Origin: Stygiobacter sp.
GTDB taxonomy: Bacteria > Pseudomonadota > Alphaproteobacteria > Rhodospirillales > Magnetospirillaceae
DNA: 64,000 bases
Direction: 5' to 3'
Assembly (NCBI GenBank): GCA_006218045.1
Contig: VBWB01000009.1
Coordinates: 62,001-126,000 of the forward strand
The position numbers were made by a program, and so were the translations under genes. Positions 1 to 38,060 of the stretch are shown piece by piece (within the stretch, counting starts at the first letter, position 1; each line of letters starts with the position of its first letter). The notes under the pieces are model-generated. The model ran no database searches. It was not told where the DNA came from and saw nothing but the letters and a program-made list of their open reading frames with translations.

Positions 1-460
1 CCATGTTGACCGAGCAGAAACCACCATGGGCGGCGTAATTGGGGGTGCCGAACTGCTTGGCGAACATGCCGGTCAGCGCCTGCATCTGGTCGCGCCCGGT
101 GAACAGGGCCAGTTGCTTGGGATCGGTCTTGCGGATGTGGTCCAGCCGGTCGCCCAGCAGGGACAGCGCTTCTTCCCACTCGATGGGCTCGAACTGATTG
201 GAGCCGCGCTCGGCCCCTTGCTTGCGCTTCAGCGGCTTGGTCAGGCGCGCCGGCGAATATTGCTTCATGATCCCCGACGCCCCCTTGGCGCAGATGACGC
301 CGTGGTTCAGGGGATGTTCGGGGTTGCCCTCGATATAGCGCACTTCACCGTCGCGTAAGTGCACGCGGATGCCGCAGCGGCAGGCGCACATGTAGCAGGT
401 GGTGGTCTTGACCTCGGCCCGGCCAAGCTGGGAATCGCAAGAAGTGACGGGGTCTCGCAT
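1..460 (-). CDS. Molybdopterin oxidoreductase, catalytic subunit (N-terminal part, runs off left edge)
   Basis: The first 153 codons of a gene read leftward; the rest lies outside the window. The N-terminus carries the 4Fe-4S cluster motif of the DMSO-reductase superfamily: TCYMCACRCGI, then a fourth cysteine in GVICAKG about 30 residues later. It continues into the expected family blocks (YSPARLTKPLKR, IEWEEAL, FTGRDQ). There is no twin-arginine leader, so a cytoplasmic enzyme is likely. The start (ATG, 460-458) is preceded by an AGGGAG ribosome-binding site. In the family such subunits bind bis-MGD and pass electrons through the cluster to an iron-sulfur subunit. The N-terminal block resembles SoeA/PsrA-like sulfite or sulfur-compound enzymes more than formate dehydrogenase, but the substrate cannot be decided from this fragment. 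Confidence 0.85.
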   Translation of the reverse strand, partial: MRDPVTSCDSQLGRAEVKTTTCYMCACRCGIRVHLRDGEVRYIEGNPEHPLNHGVICAKGASGIMKQYSPARLTKPLKRKQGAERGSNQFEPIEWEEALSLLGDRLDHIRKTDPKQLALFTGRDQMQALTGMFAKQFGTPNYAAHGGFCSVNM

Positions 461-557
461 GAACTGGCTCCCTGGGGTCGACCGCTTGCCGCCAAAGGCT
501 CAGGCAAACGGACACGGCCCCCTTCGCGCCCATGGCAAAGGCCGTTCTCTCCTGTCC

Positions 558-603
558 GTGTCCCTGTCCCCTGGCCATTTGCGGCCTTATTTGTCAGGGA
601 CAC
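558..603. terminator. Inverted repeat between MFS gene and oxidoreductase gene
   Basis: GTGTCCCTG (558-566) and CAGGGACAC (595-603) form a perfect 9-bp stem. The loop contains a second GGCC/GGCC stem. It lies about 30 bases after the stop of the leftward MFS gene and before the leftward oxidoreductase gene. No T-run follows, so it may be a weak terminator, an mRNA-stabilising hairpin or an operator. Only the repeat itself is seen. Confidence 0.35.
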
Positions 604-634
604 AGTAATTAAGAACGACCTAATAAAGCAAACA

Positions 635-1861
635 TTACTTCGCCCTGTCGCGTCCCAGCCCGATCAGGGCCAGCGGCCCCAAGGCCGCCACCGCGCCCAG
701 GCTGGCGAAAGCCAGCGCCCAGGCACCGGCCGATTGCGGCCCGCCCGCTCCTTGCAAAATCCAGCCGAAGGCCAGCGGCCCCAGGAAGGCGCCGGCGAAA
801 CCGATCAGCGAATGCACGGCGATGGAGGCGCCGCGCCGTTCGGGCGCGGCGGCCAGCACCGCCCCGGTGGTCAGCGCGGCGGAATCCAATTGCACCAGAC
901 CATTATAGACCAGCATCAGCGCCACCACCGCCGCCATTCCCCAGCCCGACGACAGCCCGACCAGCACGGCACAGCCGGCGGACGCCATGGCGAACAGCGA
1001 ACAGGCGCGAATGCGGTCGAATTTCAACGCCAGGGCGGCACCGCCGATGCTGGCGATCATGGCCACCACCGACGACAACGCCGCCACCAATGTGGGGGAG
1101 AGCACGACCGGACCGGCGGCGGCGAAAGCCAGGAAGGCCACCATCCACGACCGAAGCCCGAACAATTCCCACATATGGGCGAAGTATCCCAGCACATAGG
1201 CCATCACCCGGCGATTGGCCACGACCGGGCGCAAATCCAGCAGCTTGCCCGCTGGCCTGGCGGCAGGGATGCGGGTATCAAGCGCCAGCGTCAGCAGAGC
1301 GGCGACCAAAGCCCCACCGCCGAGCAAGGCGAAAGCGCCGCGCCAGCCCAGGATTTCGGCGAACAGGCCGGCGGCCAGAAACGAAACGCCGGTGCCGAGC
1401 GAGAAGCTGGCGGTGTACCAGCTCATCCATTTCGGCTGATCGGGGCCGTCGCTACGATCGACCAAGGCCTTCAGCCCCGGCATGTAGGTGCCGGCCAGAC
1501 CGATGCCGGCCAGGGCGCGGAACACCAGGGCGGTCCAAAACCCTTCGGTCAGCAGCGCGAACAGCAGCGCCGACAGCCCGGCCACCAAAGCCCCGGCCAC
1601 ATAGACCCGGCGGGCGTCCAGGCGGTCGGTGAGCGCGCTCAAGGTCGGCACCGCCGCCGCGTAGCCGGCAAAGGTGATCCCCGACAGCCACCCGGCCTGG
1701 GTGCTGGAAAAACCGAACCCGGAGATGAACTCAGGTAAAAGCGCGGGAAAGGCGAATACCGGCCCCATGGTCAGCACTTCCGCCAAGCACAAAAGACGCA
1801 CCGCACCGACGCCGCGCTCGAAATATTTGAACATCCATATATTCTTATAAAGTTTTGTCAT
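635..1861 (-). CDS. Major facilitator superfamily transporter
   Basis: A 408-residue polytopic membrane protein with about 12 hydrophobic segments in two halves, as expected for the MFS. The loop after segment 2 has the family-type motif (LTDRLDARR), and segments 4-5 contain GIGLAGTYMPGLKALV. The frame extends upstream to about 2011, but that extension is polar, overlaps the divergent chemoreceptor gene and looks non-coding. The ATG at 1861 (MTKLYKNIWMFKYF) is therefore chosen; ATG 1834 is an alternative. The neighbouring molybdoenzyme suggests uptake or export of an inorganic anion or a related substrate, but this is only context. Confidence 0.85.
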   Translation of the reverse strand: MTKLYKNIWMFKYFERGVGAVRLLCLAEVLTMGPVFAFPALLPEFISGFGFSSTQAGWLSGITFAGYAAAVPTLSALTDRLDARRVYVAGALVAGLSALLFALLTEGFWTALVFRALAGIGLAGTYMPGLKALVDRSDGPDQPKWMSWYTASFSLGTGVSFLAAGLFAEILGWRGAFALLGGGALVAALLTLALDTRIPAARPAGKLLDLRPVVANRRVMAYVLGYFAHMWELFGLRSWMVAFLAFAAAGPVVLSPTLVAALSSVVAMIASIGGAALALKFDRIRACSLFAMASAGCAVLVGLSSGWGMAAVVALMLVYNGLVQLDSAALTTGAVLAAAPERRGASIAVHSLIGFAGAFLGPLAFGWILQGAGGPQSAGAWALAFASLGAVAALGPLALIGLGRDRAK

Positions 1862-1925
1862 ATGATCCGCCCGCAATGGGGGTGGGTGCCACCCGATAGC
1901 CTGTCGCGGGAAGGGTGTAACAGAG

Positions 1926-4234
1926 ATGCGTATGGGGATTGCCGCTCGTTTCGGCTTGGCTTTGGTGGGTGTTTCATTGGCCTCGGCCCTGGTTATCGGC
2001 TTTGCCGTCAACGGCTATTTCACCAGTATGATCGCCCAGGCCGAGAAGGTCGAGTTACGTGGTCGCTTCGACCAACTGGTCGAAACCATCGACGCCAGTT
2101 CCCGCCAGGCCGAGGCCATGGCCTCCCTGGTCGCCGCCCTGCCCGGTGTGCCCGAACTGGTGCAATCGGGTGAGCGCGACCGGCTGGCGGCGCAGATGAC
2201 CCCCGTCTTCAAACAATTGACTCAACCCTATGCGGTCGAGCAGTTCCAGTTCCACCTGCCGCCGGCGACATCGTTCCTGCGCGCCCATCAACCGGCCAAG
2301 TTCGGCGACGACCTGTCGAAAATCCGCGAAACCGTGGTTCGCACCAATGCCGGCCAAAAGCCCACCCGTGGTCTGGAAATCGGACGCGCCGGCCTGGGCG
2401 TGCGCGGGGTGGTGCCGCTGTTCGCCGCCCAGACCCATGTGGGGTCGGTGGAATTCGGCCTGTCCTTCGGCAAGCCGTTCTTCGACGCGTTCAAGGCCGC
2501 CCACAAGCTCGAGGCCGGCCTGCTGATTCCCGACGAGAACGGCTTCAAGCTGTTCGCCGCCAGCTTTGAAACCTCGCGCCTGAGCACCGATGAAATCCGC
2601 CAGGCCCTGGCCGGCACCCCGGTGGTGCGCACCTTCACCGATGACGGCCAGCGCATTGCCGTCCTCGGTCAGGCGGTGCTGGATTATTCCGGCAAGCCGT
2701 TCGGAATCATCGAAATCGCCATGGATGGCCAGGCCTATGCCGACCAACTGACTGAAGTTCATCGCACCATCGCCATCCTGGTGATCGGCACCTTGCTGGT
2801 CACCATCGTCGTCAGCGTCTTGCTGGCCCGCACCATCACCGGCCCCATCCGCCAGTTGACCGCGGCCATGGACCGCATCAGCCGGCAGGATTTCAACGTC
2901 GAGTTGACCGGCACTGATCGTGCCGACGAAATCGGCCACATGGCCCGCGCCGTGGTCGTGGTCCGCGACGAGGCGCAGAAACTGGCCTGGATGGAAGCCG
3001 AACAAAAGCGCCTGGTCGAGGGAATGCAGGCCAGCCAGGACACTTTGCACAAATCCATGCGCTCGCAATTGGAAGGCGTGGTCGAGGCGGCCATCCAAAG
3101 CAACGAAGCCGGCGTCGTCCTGGCCAAGATGATGGGCGACGTGCGCAAGGCGGCACAGGAAAGTCAGGCCATCGCCGCCGCCATCGAGGAAATGGTGGCG
3201 TCCGTCAACACCATCGCCCAGAACTCGGAAGTGGCGGCCTCGGAAGCCGGTGACGCCGAGGCGGCGGCACGCAACGGCGTCCGCGACGCCGGTATCGCCC
3301 GCCACGCCACCGAGGCCCTGACCGGCGCGGTCGAGGACGTGGGCGGCAAGATCCGCAATCTGGCCAGCGCCTCGCAGCAGATCGGCGCCATGGTCGACCA
3401 GATCGAGGCCATCGCCACCCAGACCAACCTGTTGGCGCTGAACGCCACCATCGAGGCGGCCCGCGCCGGCGAGGCCGGGTCGCCGCCGAGGTCAAGGGGC
3501 TGGCCACCCAGACCGGACGCGCCACCGAGGATATCCGCAACCGCATCGCCACCCTGACCCTGGAAATGGCGGCGGCGCTCAAATCCATGCACGACAGCAG
3601 CACCGCCGCCGCCGAAGGGCAGCAAGCGGTGGATCTGGTCACCGACGGCCTGGGCGCCATCGCCGAACGGGTCGACGGCGTCACCGGCCACATGCGCGAC
3701 ATCGCCGGCATCCTGACCCAGCAATCGGCGGCGGCGGCCGAGATTTCCGGCGGTTCCCTGCGCATCGCCGAATTGTCCAACCGCAACCTGGGTGAAATCT
3801 CGGAGGTGCTGGAAGCCATGCAAAAGGCCGCCACCGTGCTGGATCAGCGGGTCGAGGACTTCTCCAGCCTGAGCAACGCCGAAAGCATCATCCAGATCGC
3901 CAAGAACGACCATGTCCGCTTCAAACGCAGCATCATCGACCGCCTGCTGGAACGCAACGACCTGACCGCCGACCGGGTGTCGACCCACCAGTCCTGCCGC
4001 CTGGGCAAATGGTACGATTCCGTGGACAACCCCGTCCTCAAGGCGCACCCGGCCTTTGTCCGTCTGGCCGACCCGCACCAGCGCGTGCACGCCCATGGCA
4101 AGCGCGCCCTGGAACTGCACGCCCACGGCGACATGGACGGCGCCAATCAGGAAGTGGATTTGATGAACACCGCCTCGCACGAGGTGCTGGTACTGCTGGA
4201 CGAACTGGGCCGGGCGATGGCGACCCAGGATTGA
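1926..4234 (+). pseudogene. Methyl-accepting chemotaxis protein with Cache and CZB domains, frameshifted
   Basis: Two frames together make one chemoreceptor. Frame 1 (1926-3557) has a membrane segment at residues 7-30, a periplasmic double-Cache (dCache_3-like) region with a PPATSFLRAHQPAKFGDD block, a second membrane segment near 281-302, HAMP (300-350) and the first half of the signalling hairpin up to [13 protein letters not shown]. Frame 2 (about 3479-4234) resumes at VAAEVKGLATQT and ends in a zinc-binding CZB domain (HVRFKRSIID, HQSCRLGKWYD, HQRVHAHG). Against the universal hairpin tip ([15 protein letters not shown]) about 16 bases are missing near 3478, removing the KGFAV segment and shifting the frame. 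The product should be a truncated receptor without the tip's second half or CZB. The ribosome-binding site GGAAGG precedes ATG 1926. Confidence 0.85.
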
Positions 4235-4300
4235 CCTGGATCATGGCGGCAGCGGTCGCGGGCGGGCCAGGATGGTTCCTTCTTCGTCACGGGTGCCACC

Positions 4301-4714
4301 ATGCGTATCGCCATCGCTCTTGCCCTTGCCCTGATTGCCACGCCAGCCCTGGCGGCCGAGCTGACCCTGTACAAAAGCCCCAGTTGCGGCTGTTGCCAGG
4401 GCTGGGCCGAGTACATGCAAGGCCAAGGCTGGAAAACCAAGGTCGTCGATGTGGATGAGATCGAACGGATCAAACGCCGCCACGGCGTGCCGGCGCGCAT
4501 GGAATCGTGCCATACCGCCATCATCGACGGCTATGTGGTCGAAGGCCACGTGCCGGTGGCGGCCATCGACAAATTGCTGAAGGAACGCCCGCGGGCCACC
4601 GGCCTGTCGGCACCGGGCATGCCGCAGGGATCGCCCGGCATGTCCGGCACGCCGGAACCCTATGTCGTCTACCTGTTCGGCCCTGACGGGGCCAAGCCGT
4701 TCATGCGCTTCTGA
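4301..4714 (+). CDS. Secreted DUF411 family protein (CxCC metal-site type)
   Basis: A 137-residue protein with a clear signal peptide (residues 1-18, cleavage after TPALA). The mature part has the DUF411 signature: LYKSPSCGCCQGW near the N-terminus, a conserved SCHTAIIDGYVVEGHVP block, and a C-terminal YLFGPDG segment. The clustered cysteines and the GHVP motif suggest a periplasmic metal or thiol role; some DUF411 genes sit beside copper-handling genes, but no such neighbour is seen here. The length is normal for the family. It lies 66 bases after the chemoreceptor remnant and may share its transcript. No specific biochemical function is assigned. Confidence 0.85.
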   Translation: MRIAIALALALIATPALAAELTLYKSPSCGCCQGWAEYMQGQGWKTKVVDVDEIERIKRRHGVPARMESCHTAIIDGYVVEGHVPVAAIDKLLKERPRATGLSAPGMPQGSPGMSGTPEPYVVYLFGPDGAKPFMRF

Positions 4715-4894
4715 CATCGCCGTTTTGTCGACAGCCATTCATCAACCCATACCGCACAGCTCTTTCAGAATCGCTCGAAAAACTATACCTTAGGTGTGGG
4801 ATGGGTGGACCGTGGACACGCTTAAACGCACGGGCTGTGCATTGTGATCCGTTGATCATCCCCAGAGCGTGAACTCAAGGCGGGCGGCATAGAA

Positions 4895-35242
<30,348 letters not shown>

Positions 35243-35719
35243 TCAGCCGGTGGCGATCCTTGCCGCCACCGCCCCGGTCGCCGCCATCAGATCGACCGCC
35301 GCCGCCTTGATCTGAAGTCCGCGTTGGCCACCGTTGACGACGATGAAATCCAGGGCAAGGGCGCTGTCGTCGACGAACGCGCGCAGGCGTTTTTTCTGCC
35401 CCAACGGGCTGATACCGCCGATCTTGTAGCCGGTGATGCGTTCGGCATCCGGCCCCTTCATCATCGCCGCCGCTTTCTTGCCCGCCGCCGCCGCCAGGGC
35501 CTTCAGGTTCAGTTCCCGGTCCGAGGGAACGATGGCCACCACCGCCTCGTCACCGGCCTGAACCATCAATGTCTTGAACACCTGAAAAGCCGGCAAGCCC
35601 AGGGCTTCGGCCGCGTGCAGGCCGATGGACGGGGCGTTGGGGTCGTATTCGTATTCCAGCAGAGCAAAGGGCTTGCCGGATTTTTCCATGGCCATGGTGG
35701 CCGGTGTCTTTTTCGCCAT
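35243..35719 (-). CDS. ybaK: YbaK/EbsC family Cys-tRNA(Pro) deacylase
   Basis: A 158-residue protein matching the YbaK family over its full length, with ALGLPAFQVFKTLMV, VAIVPSDRELNLK, GYKIGGISPLGQKK and FIVVNGGQRGLQI. In the family these proteins hydrolyse Cys-tRNA(Pro) misacylated by prolyl-tRNA synthetase, and the conserved lysine in the VFKTL block is part of the active site. Cytoplasmic. It converges on the giant gene: its stop codon begins at the base immediately after the giant gene's stop, and both stops lie in one TGATCA hexamer (35240-35245). Confidence 0.93.
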   Translation of the reverse strand: MAKKTPATMAMEKSGKPFALLEYEYDPNAPSIGLHAAEALGLPAFQVFKTLMVQAGDEAVVAIVPSDRELNLKALAAAAGKKAAAMMKGPDAERITGYKIGGISPLGQKKRLRAFVDDSALALDFIVVNGGQRGLQIKAAAVDLMAATGAVAARIATG

Positions 35720-35759
35720 GCCCCCAGCATAGCCAAAGCGAAAAAAATGGGGAAGGCGT

Positions 35760-36185
35760 TCAGTCGTGATTGGGCTTGCCCTGACGCAAGGCCTTGATCG
35801 CTCCGCGCTTGCCCTTGCTGTCCATGCGGCGCTGCTGGCTGCCCTTGGTCGGTTTGGTCGGGCGACGCTTGGGCGGCGGCGGCTTGGCCGCCTCGCGGAT
35901 CAGCTCCACCAGCTTGTCCAGGGCCTCGGCCCGGTTGCGCTCCTGGCTGCGATGTTCCTGGGCGGTGACGATGAGGACGCCCTCCAGGGTCAGCCGCCGC
36001 CCGGCCAACTTTTCCAGCCGGACCTTGACGTCGTCGGGCAGATTGGGCGAGTTGCGCACGTCGAAGCGCAGTTCCACCGCCGTTTCCACCTTATTGACGT
36101 TCTGCCCGCCCGGCCCCGATGACCGGCAAAAGCTTTCGGTCAGTTCAGATTCGTCGATGGAGACGCGGCGGGTGATGGGGATCAT
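35760..36185 (-). CDS. arfB: Alternative ribosome-rescue factor ArfB (YaeJ), release-factor-like hydrolase
   Basis: A 141-residue protein with the peptidyl-tRNA hydrolase GGQ motif (SSGPGGQNVNKVETAVELRF) near residue 25 and a basic, unstructured tail (PPPPKRRPTKPTKG, SKGKRGAIKALRQGK). In ArfB this tail enters the empty mRNA channel of stalled ribosomes. The frame is open to 36263, but homology begins at ATG 36185 (MIPITRRVSID), so that start is preferred. Stand-alone size and lack of codon-recognition domains separate it from RF1/RF2. It lies 40 bases upstream of ybaK on the same strand and may be co-transcribed with it. Confidence 0.92.
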   Translation of the reverse strand: MIPITRRVSIDESELTESFCRSSGPGGQNVNKVETAVELRFDVRNSPNLPDDVKVRLEKLAGRRLTLEGVLIVTAQEHRSQERNRAEALDKLVELIREAAKPPPPKRRPTKPTKGSQQRRMDSKGKRGAIKALRQGKPNHD

Positions 36186-36291
36186 GCTGTCAAGGTTCCC
36201 AGAACGGCGCCCTCTCGGTGCGACGGTTTTCGTTATGTCCGGGTTGGTCCCGGCCACCGACATGACTATCTCCTACCGTCTGGAGGCCTGA

Positions 36292-36539
36292 AAAACAACG
36301 CCGCACCGTGTGGTGCGATCTAACGCCTTTCAATGTCGGTGGGGTGGTGCCAACGCTGGTGCTGACGATACCAAGTGGGTCGCCAAGTGCGTCAGCGACA
36401 ATTCTGATGCCAAGGTTTCGGTTGAAAATACTGCATCTGCATGAACAACAAGATGGACGACAACGAAACCCAATCCATCACGCAGTGGGAAAATACCCAT
36501 CAAACCGAGATGAAGTCTTGTGAGAAAGAGGCTGGCTAG
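36292..36539 (+). pseudogene. Remnant of a small cysteine-containing protein gene, frameshifted
   Basis: Two frames join into one plausible small protein. Frame 1 (to TGA 36442) ends DDTKWVAKCVSDN then DAKVSVE. Frame 2 resumes at YCICMNNKMDDNETQSITQW and ends EMKSCEKEAG at TAG 36537-36539. Loss of one A in the A-run at 36425-36428 would explain the shift. No signal peptide or good start precedes frame 1, so the 5' end also seems lost. The joined CxxxxN...YCxCMNxKM...EMKxC pattern looks like a small secreted protein with paired cysteines; I cannot name a family. A strong terminator follows 29 bases later. A 32-codon frame from ATG 36441 remains possible but has no ribosome-binding site. Confidence 0.5.
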
Positions 36540-36567
36540 AAGTAATTATCGGTTGAAGTGAAATTAT

Positions 36568-36604
36568 AAAACGGGAGTGGATACGCTGTATCCTCTCCCG
36601 TTTT
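36568..36604 (+). terminator. Strong intrinsic terminator
   Basis: AAAACGGGAG, T, GGATAC, loop GCT, GTATCC, T, CTCCCGTTTT: a 16-bp stem broken only by one T-T mismatch, ending in five T residues. The A-run on the 5' side makes it usable in both directions. It closes the remnant gene upstream and insulates the flagellin promoter. Confidence 0.9.
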
Positions 36605-36727
36605 TCATTATATATGTTGTTGCTTTGTCTATCAGCTTTGCGCGACACAAGTCTTTGTTCGCGTAATAGAACATTTATGTAATTCGTATTAGCGTTTTAA
36701 TAAATGTTGCATACTATGCGCATCCTA

Positions 36728-36768
36728 TGGGATTATAATTGCCGATAATTGTTGCAGGTTAGTGGAAG
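36728..36768 (+). promoter_or_regulatory. Flagellin promoter: FliA-type -10 (GCCGATAA) and ribosome-binding site
   Basis: GCCGATAA at 36741-36748 is an exact match to the sigma-28 -10 consensus, with a start site expected about 20 bases before ATG 36775. No good sigma-28 -35 is seen at the usual spacing. Overlapping it, TGG (36728-36730) and TTGC (36739-36742) have the -24/-12 spacing of sigma-54 promoters, so either factor is possible. GGAAG (36764-36768) is the ribosome-binding site. The 130 bases upstream are unusually AT-rich for this window. Confidence 0.55.
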
Positions 36769-36774
36769 AATACC

Positions 36775-38007
36775 ATGCCGGCAGACGTGACCCTGACCGC
36801 GGCAACGCGGCAGAACCTTGGCTCCATCCAATCGGCAGAGGCGCTGCGGGGCCGAACCCAGAGCCGGCTCGCCTCCGGTCTGAAGGTGGCGTCGGTTATT
36901 GATGACGCCATCGCCTATTTTCAGGGCCGCGCCTTGGGTGACCGGGCCATGGGATTGCTGGAAACCAAGGACGGGATTGCCGGTGGTATCGGCTCGATCA
37001 AGGCGGCCATGGATGGTTTGTCCGGTATCGAGGACATCATCGTCCAGATGAAGGGGCTGGCCCTGGCTGCCAAATCGGAAGCAAGTCAGATCACCCGTCA
37101 TCAGTTGTATCGGCAATATGGTGAGTTGCGCGAGCAACTGGACGCGATGGCCAACGATTCCCATTTCAACGGCATGAATCTGATCGGCAATCCGGCGGCA
37201 AATGTCCAGGTGCGGCTAAGTCCATTGGGGGCGGAACCGGTGTCGAGGCTGGAGATCATGGGGGTCACCATCAACGCCGCCAGCCTGGGACTGGCGCCGC
37301 AGACCGTCGATATCAGCGCGGCCTCTTACGGCGGTGACGCTGCGGTGAAGGCCCGATTCGATGCCTGGGCGGCCAGCATGATCAGCATGACCAATTCCGG
37401 TGCCGGGTCCGCGGTTGCCACCGAGACCGTGGTCACCGGCATCGGGGCGTTGAAGGCCCTAAGCCCGGACGGCAACGTGGCCTTGGTTTCCGATGCCGAC
37501 GGCGTGATGGGCATGGATGGCGAGGATGCCGTCAATCCGATCAGCGCCGACGCGCAATACCGTGCCGTGGTGGCCTTGCAGGGCTATATGACCAGCGGCG
37601 GCAATCCTGGCGACGAGGTCCATGATCTTGGGAGCGGACTGTCAGACGGCGCCTTCACCACCGGGAATTACCCTGGGGTGACGGTGTCGCTGCATGAATA
37701 TCCGTGGGAAAGCCAAGACCATTATCTCGACAACATCGACTTTCACATCGCGGCCCTGGATGGGGCGCTGACCACGCTGCGCAGCACCATGGCCGAGATG
37801 GGTGGCCATATCGCCTTATTGCAGGTACGTAATAATTTCGCCCAGAATTTGGCCGATATCGCGCGCGCAGGGGCGGGCAAGCTGATCAATGCCGATCTGA
37901 ACGAGGAGGGGGCCAATATGGTCGCCTTGCAAACCCGGTCGCAATTGGGGCTGCAGGCCTTATCCTTTGCCGGCAAGGCGGATCAGGCGGTGCTTAACCT
38001 GTTCTGA
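36775..38007 (+). CDS. Flagellin
   Basis: A 410-residue flagellin. The N-terminal D0/D1 helices (residues 1-135: LTAATRQNLGSIQ, RTQSRLASGLKV, DGLSGIEDIIVQMK) and C-terminal D1/D0 helices (about 315-410: NNFAQNLADIARAGAGKL, LQTRSQLGLQALSF) are clear. They enclose a variable middle domain of roughly 180 residues. The ASVIDDAIAYFQGRALGDRA variant of the conserved D1 motif is typical of alphaproteobacterial flagellins. The end in NLF is a shortened form of the usual LLR/LFR terminus. A FliA-type -10 and a GGAAG ribosome-binding site precede it. It sits alone between terminators, with no other flagellar gene in the window, so it may be a secondary flagellin. Confidence 0.92.
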   Translation: MPADVTLTAATRQNLGSIQSAEALRGRTQSRLASGLKVASVIDDAIAYFQGRALGDRAMGLLETKDGIAGGIGSIKAAMDGLSGIEDIIVQMKGLALAAKSEASQITRHQLYRQYGELREQLDAMANDSHFNGMNLIGNPAANVQVRLSPLGAEPVSRLEIMGVTINAASLGLAPQTVDISAASYGGDAAVKARFDAWAASMISMTNSGAGSAVATETVVTGIGALKALSPDGNVALVSDADGVMGMDGEDAVNPISADAQYRAVVALQGYMTSGGNPGDEVHDLGSGLSDGAFTTGNYPGVTVSLHEYPWESQDHYLDNIDFHIAALDGALTTLRSTMAEMGGHIALLQVRNNFAQNLADIARAGAGKLINADLNEEGANMVALQTRSQLGLQALSFAGKADQAVLNLF

Positions 38008-38022
38008 TCGGGAGCAAAAGCC

Positions 38023-38052
38023 GGGGAACTTCGGCGGATGACCGAAGCCCCC
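38023..38052. terminator. Hairpin between convergent flagellin and diguanylate cyclase genes
   Basis: GGGG-AA-CTTCGG, 7-base loop, CCGAAG-C-CCCC lies in the 53-base gap between two convergent stop codons. It has no long T-run. A bidirectional terminator is the simplest reading. Confidence 0.5.
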
Positions 38053-38060
38053 CCGATTGA

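Noticed and set aside
1892-1899. CCCGATAG as a sigma-28 -10 for the chemoreceptor
   Set aside because: Only six of eight bases match and no -35 lies at the right distance; too weak to list.
1862-2011. N-terminal extension of the MFS transporter to 2011
   Set aside because: Polar, lacks family resemblance and would overlap the 5' end of the divergent chemoreceptor gene.
36308-36523. A 71-codon frame upstream of the flagellin
   Set aside because: Out of frame with both halves of the coherent remnant protein; no ribosome-binding site and no protein-like features.
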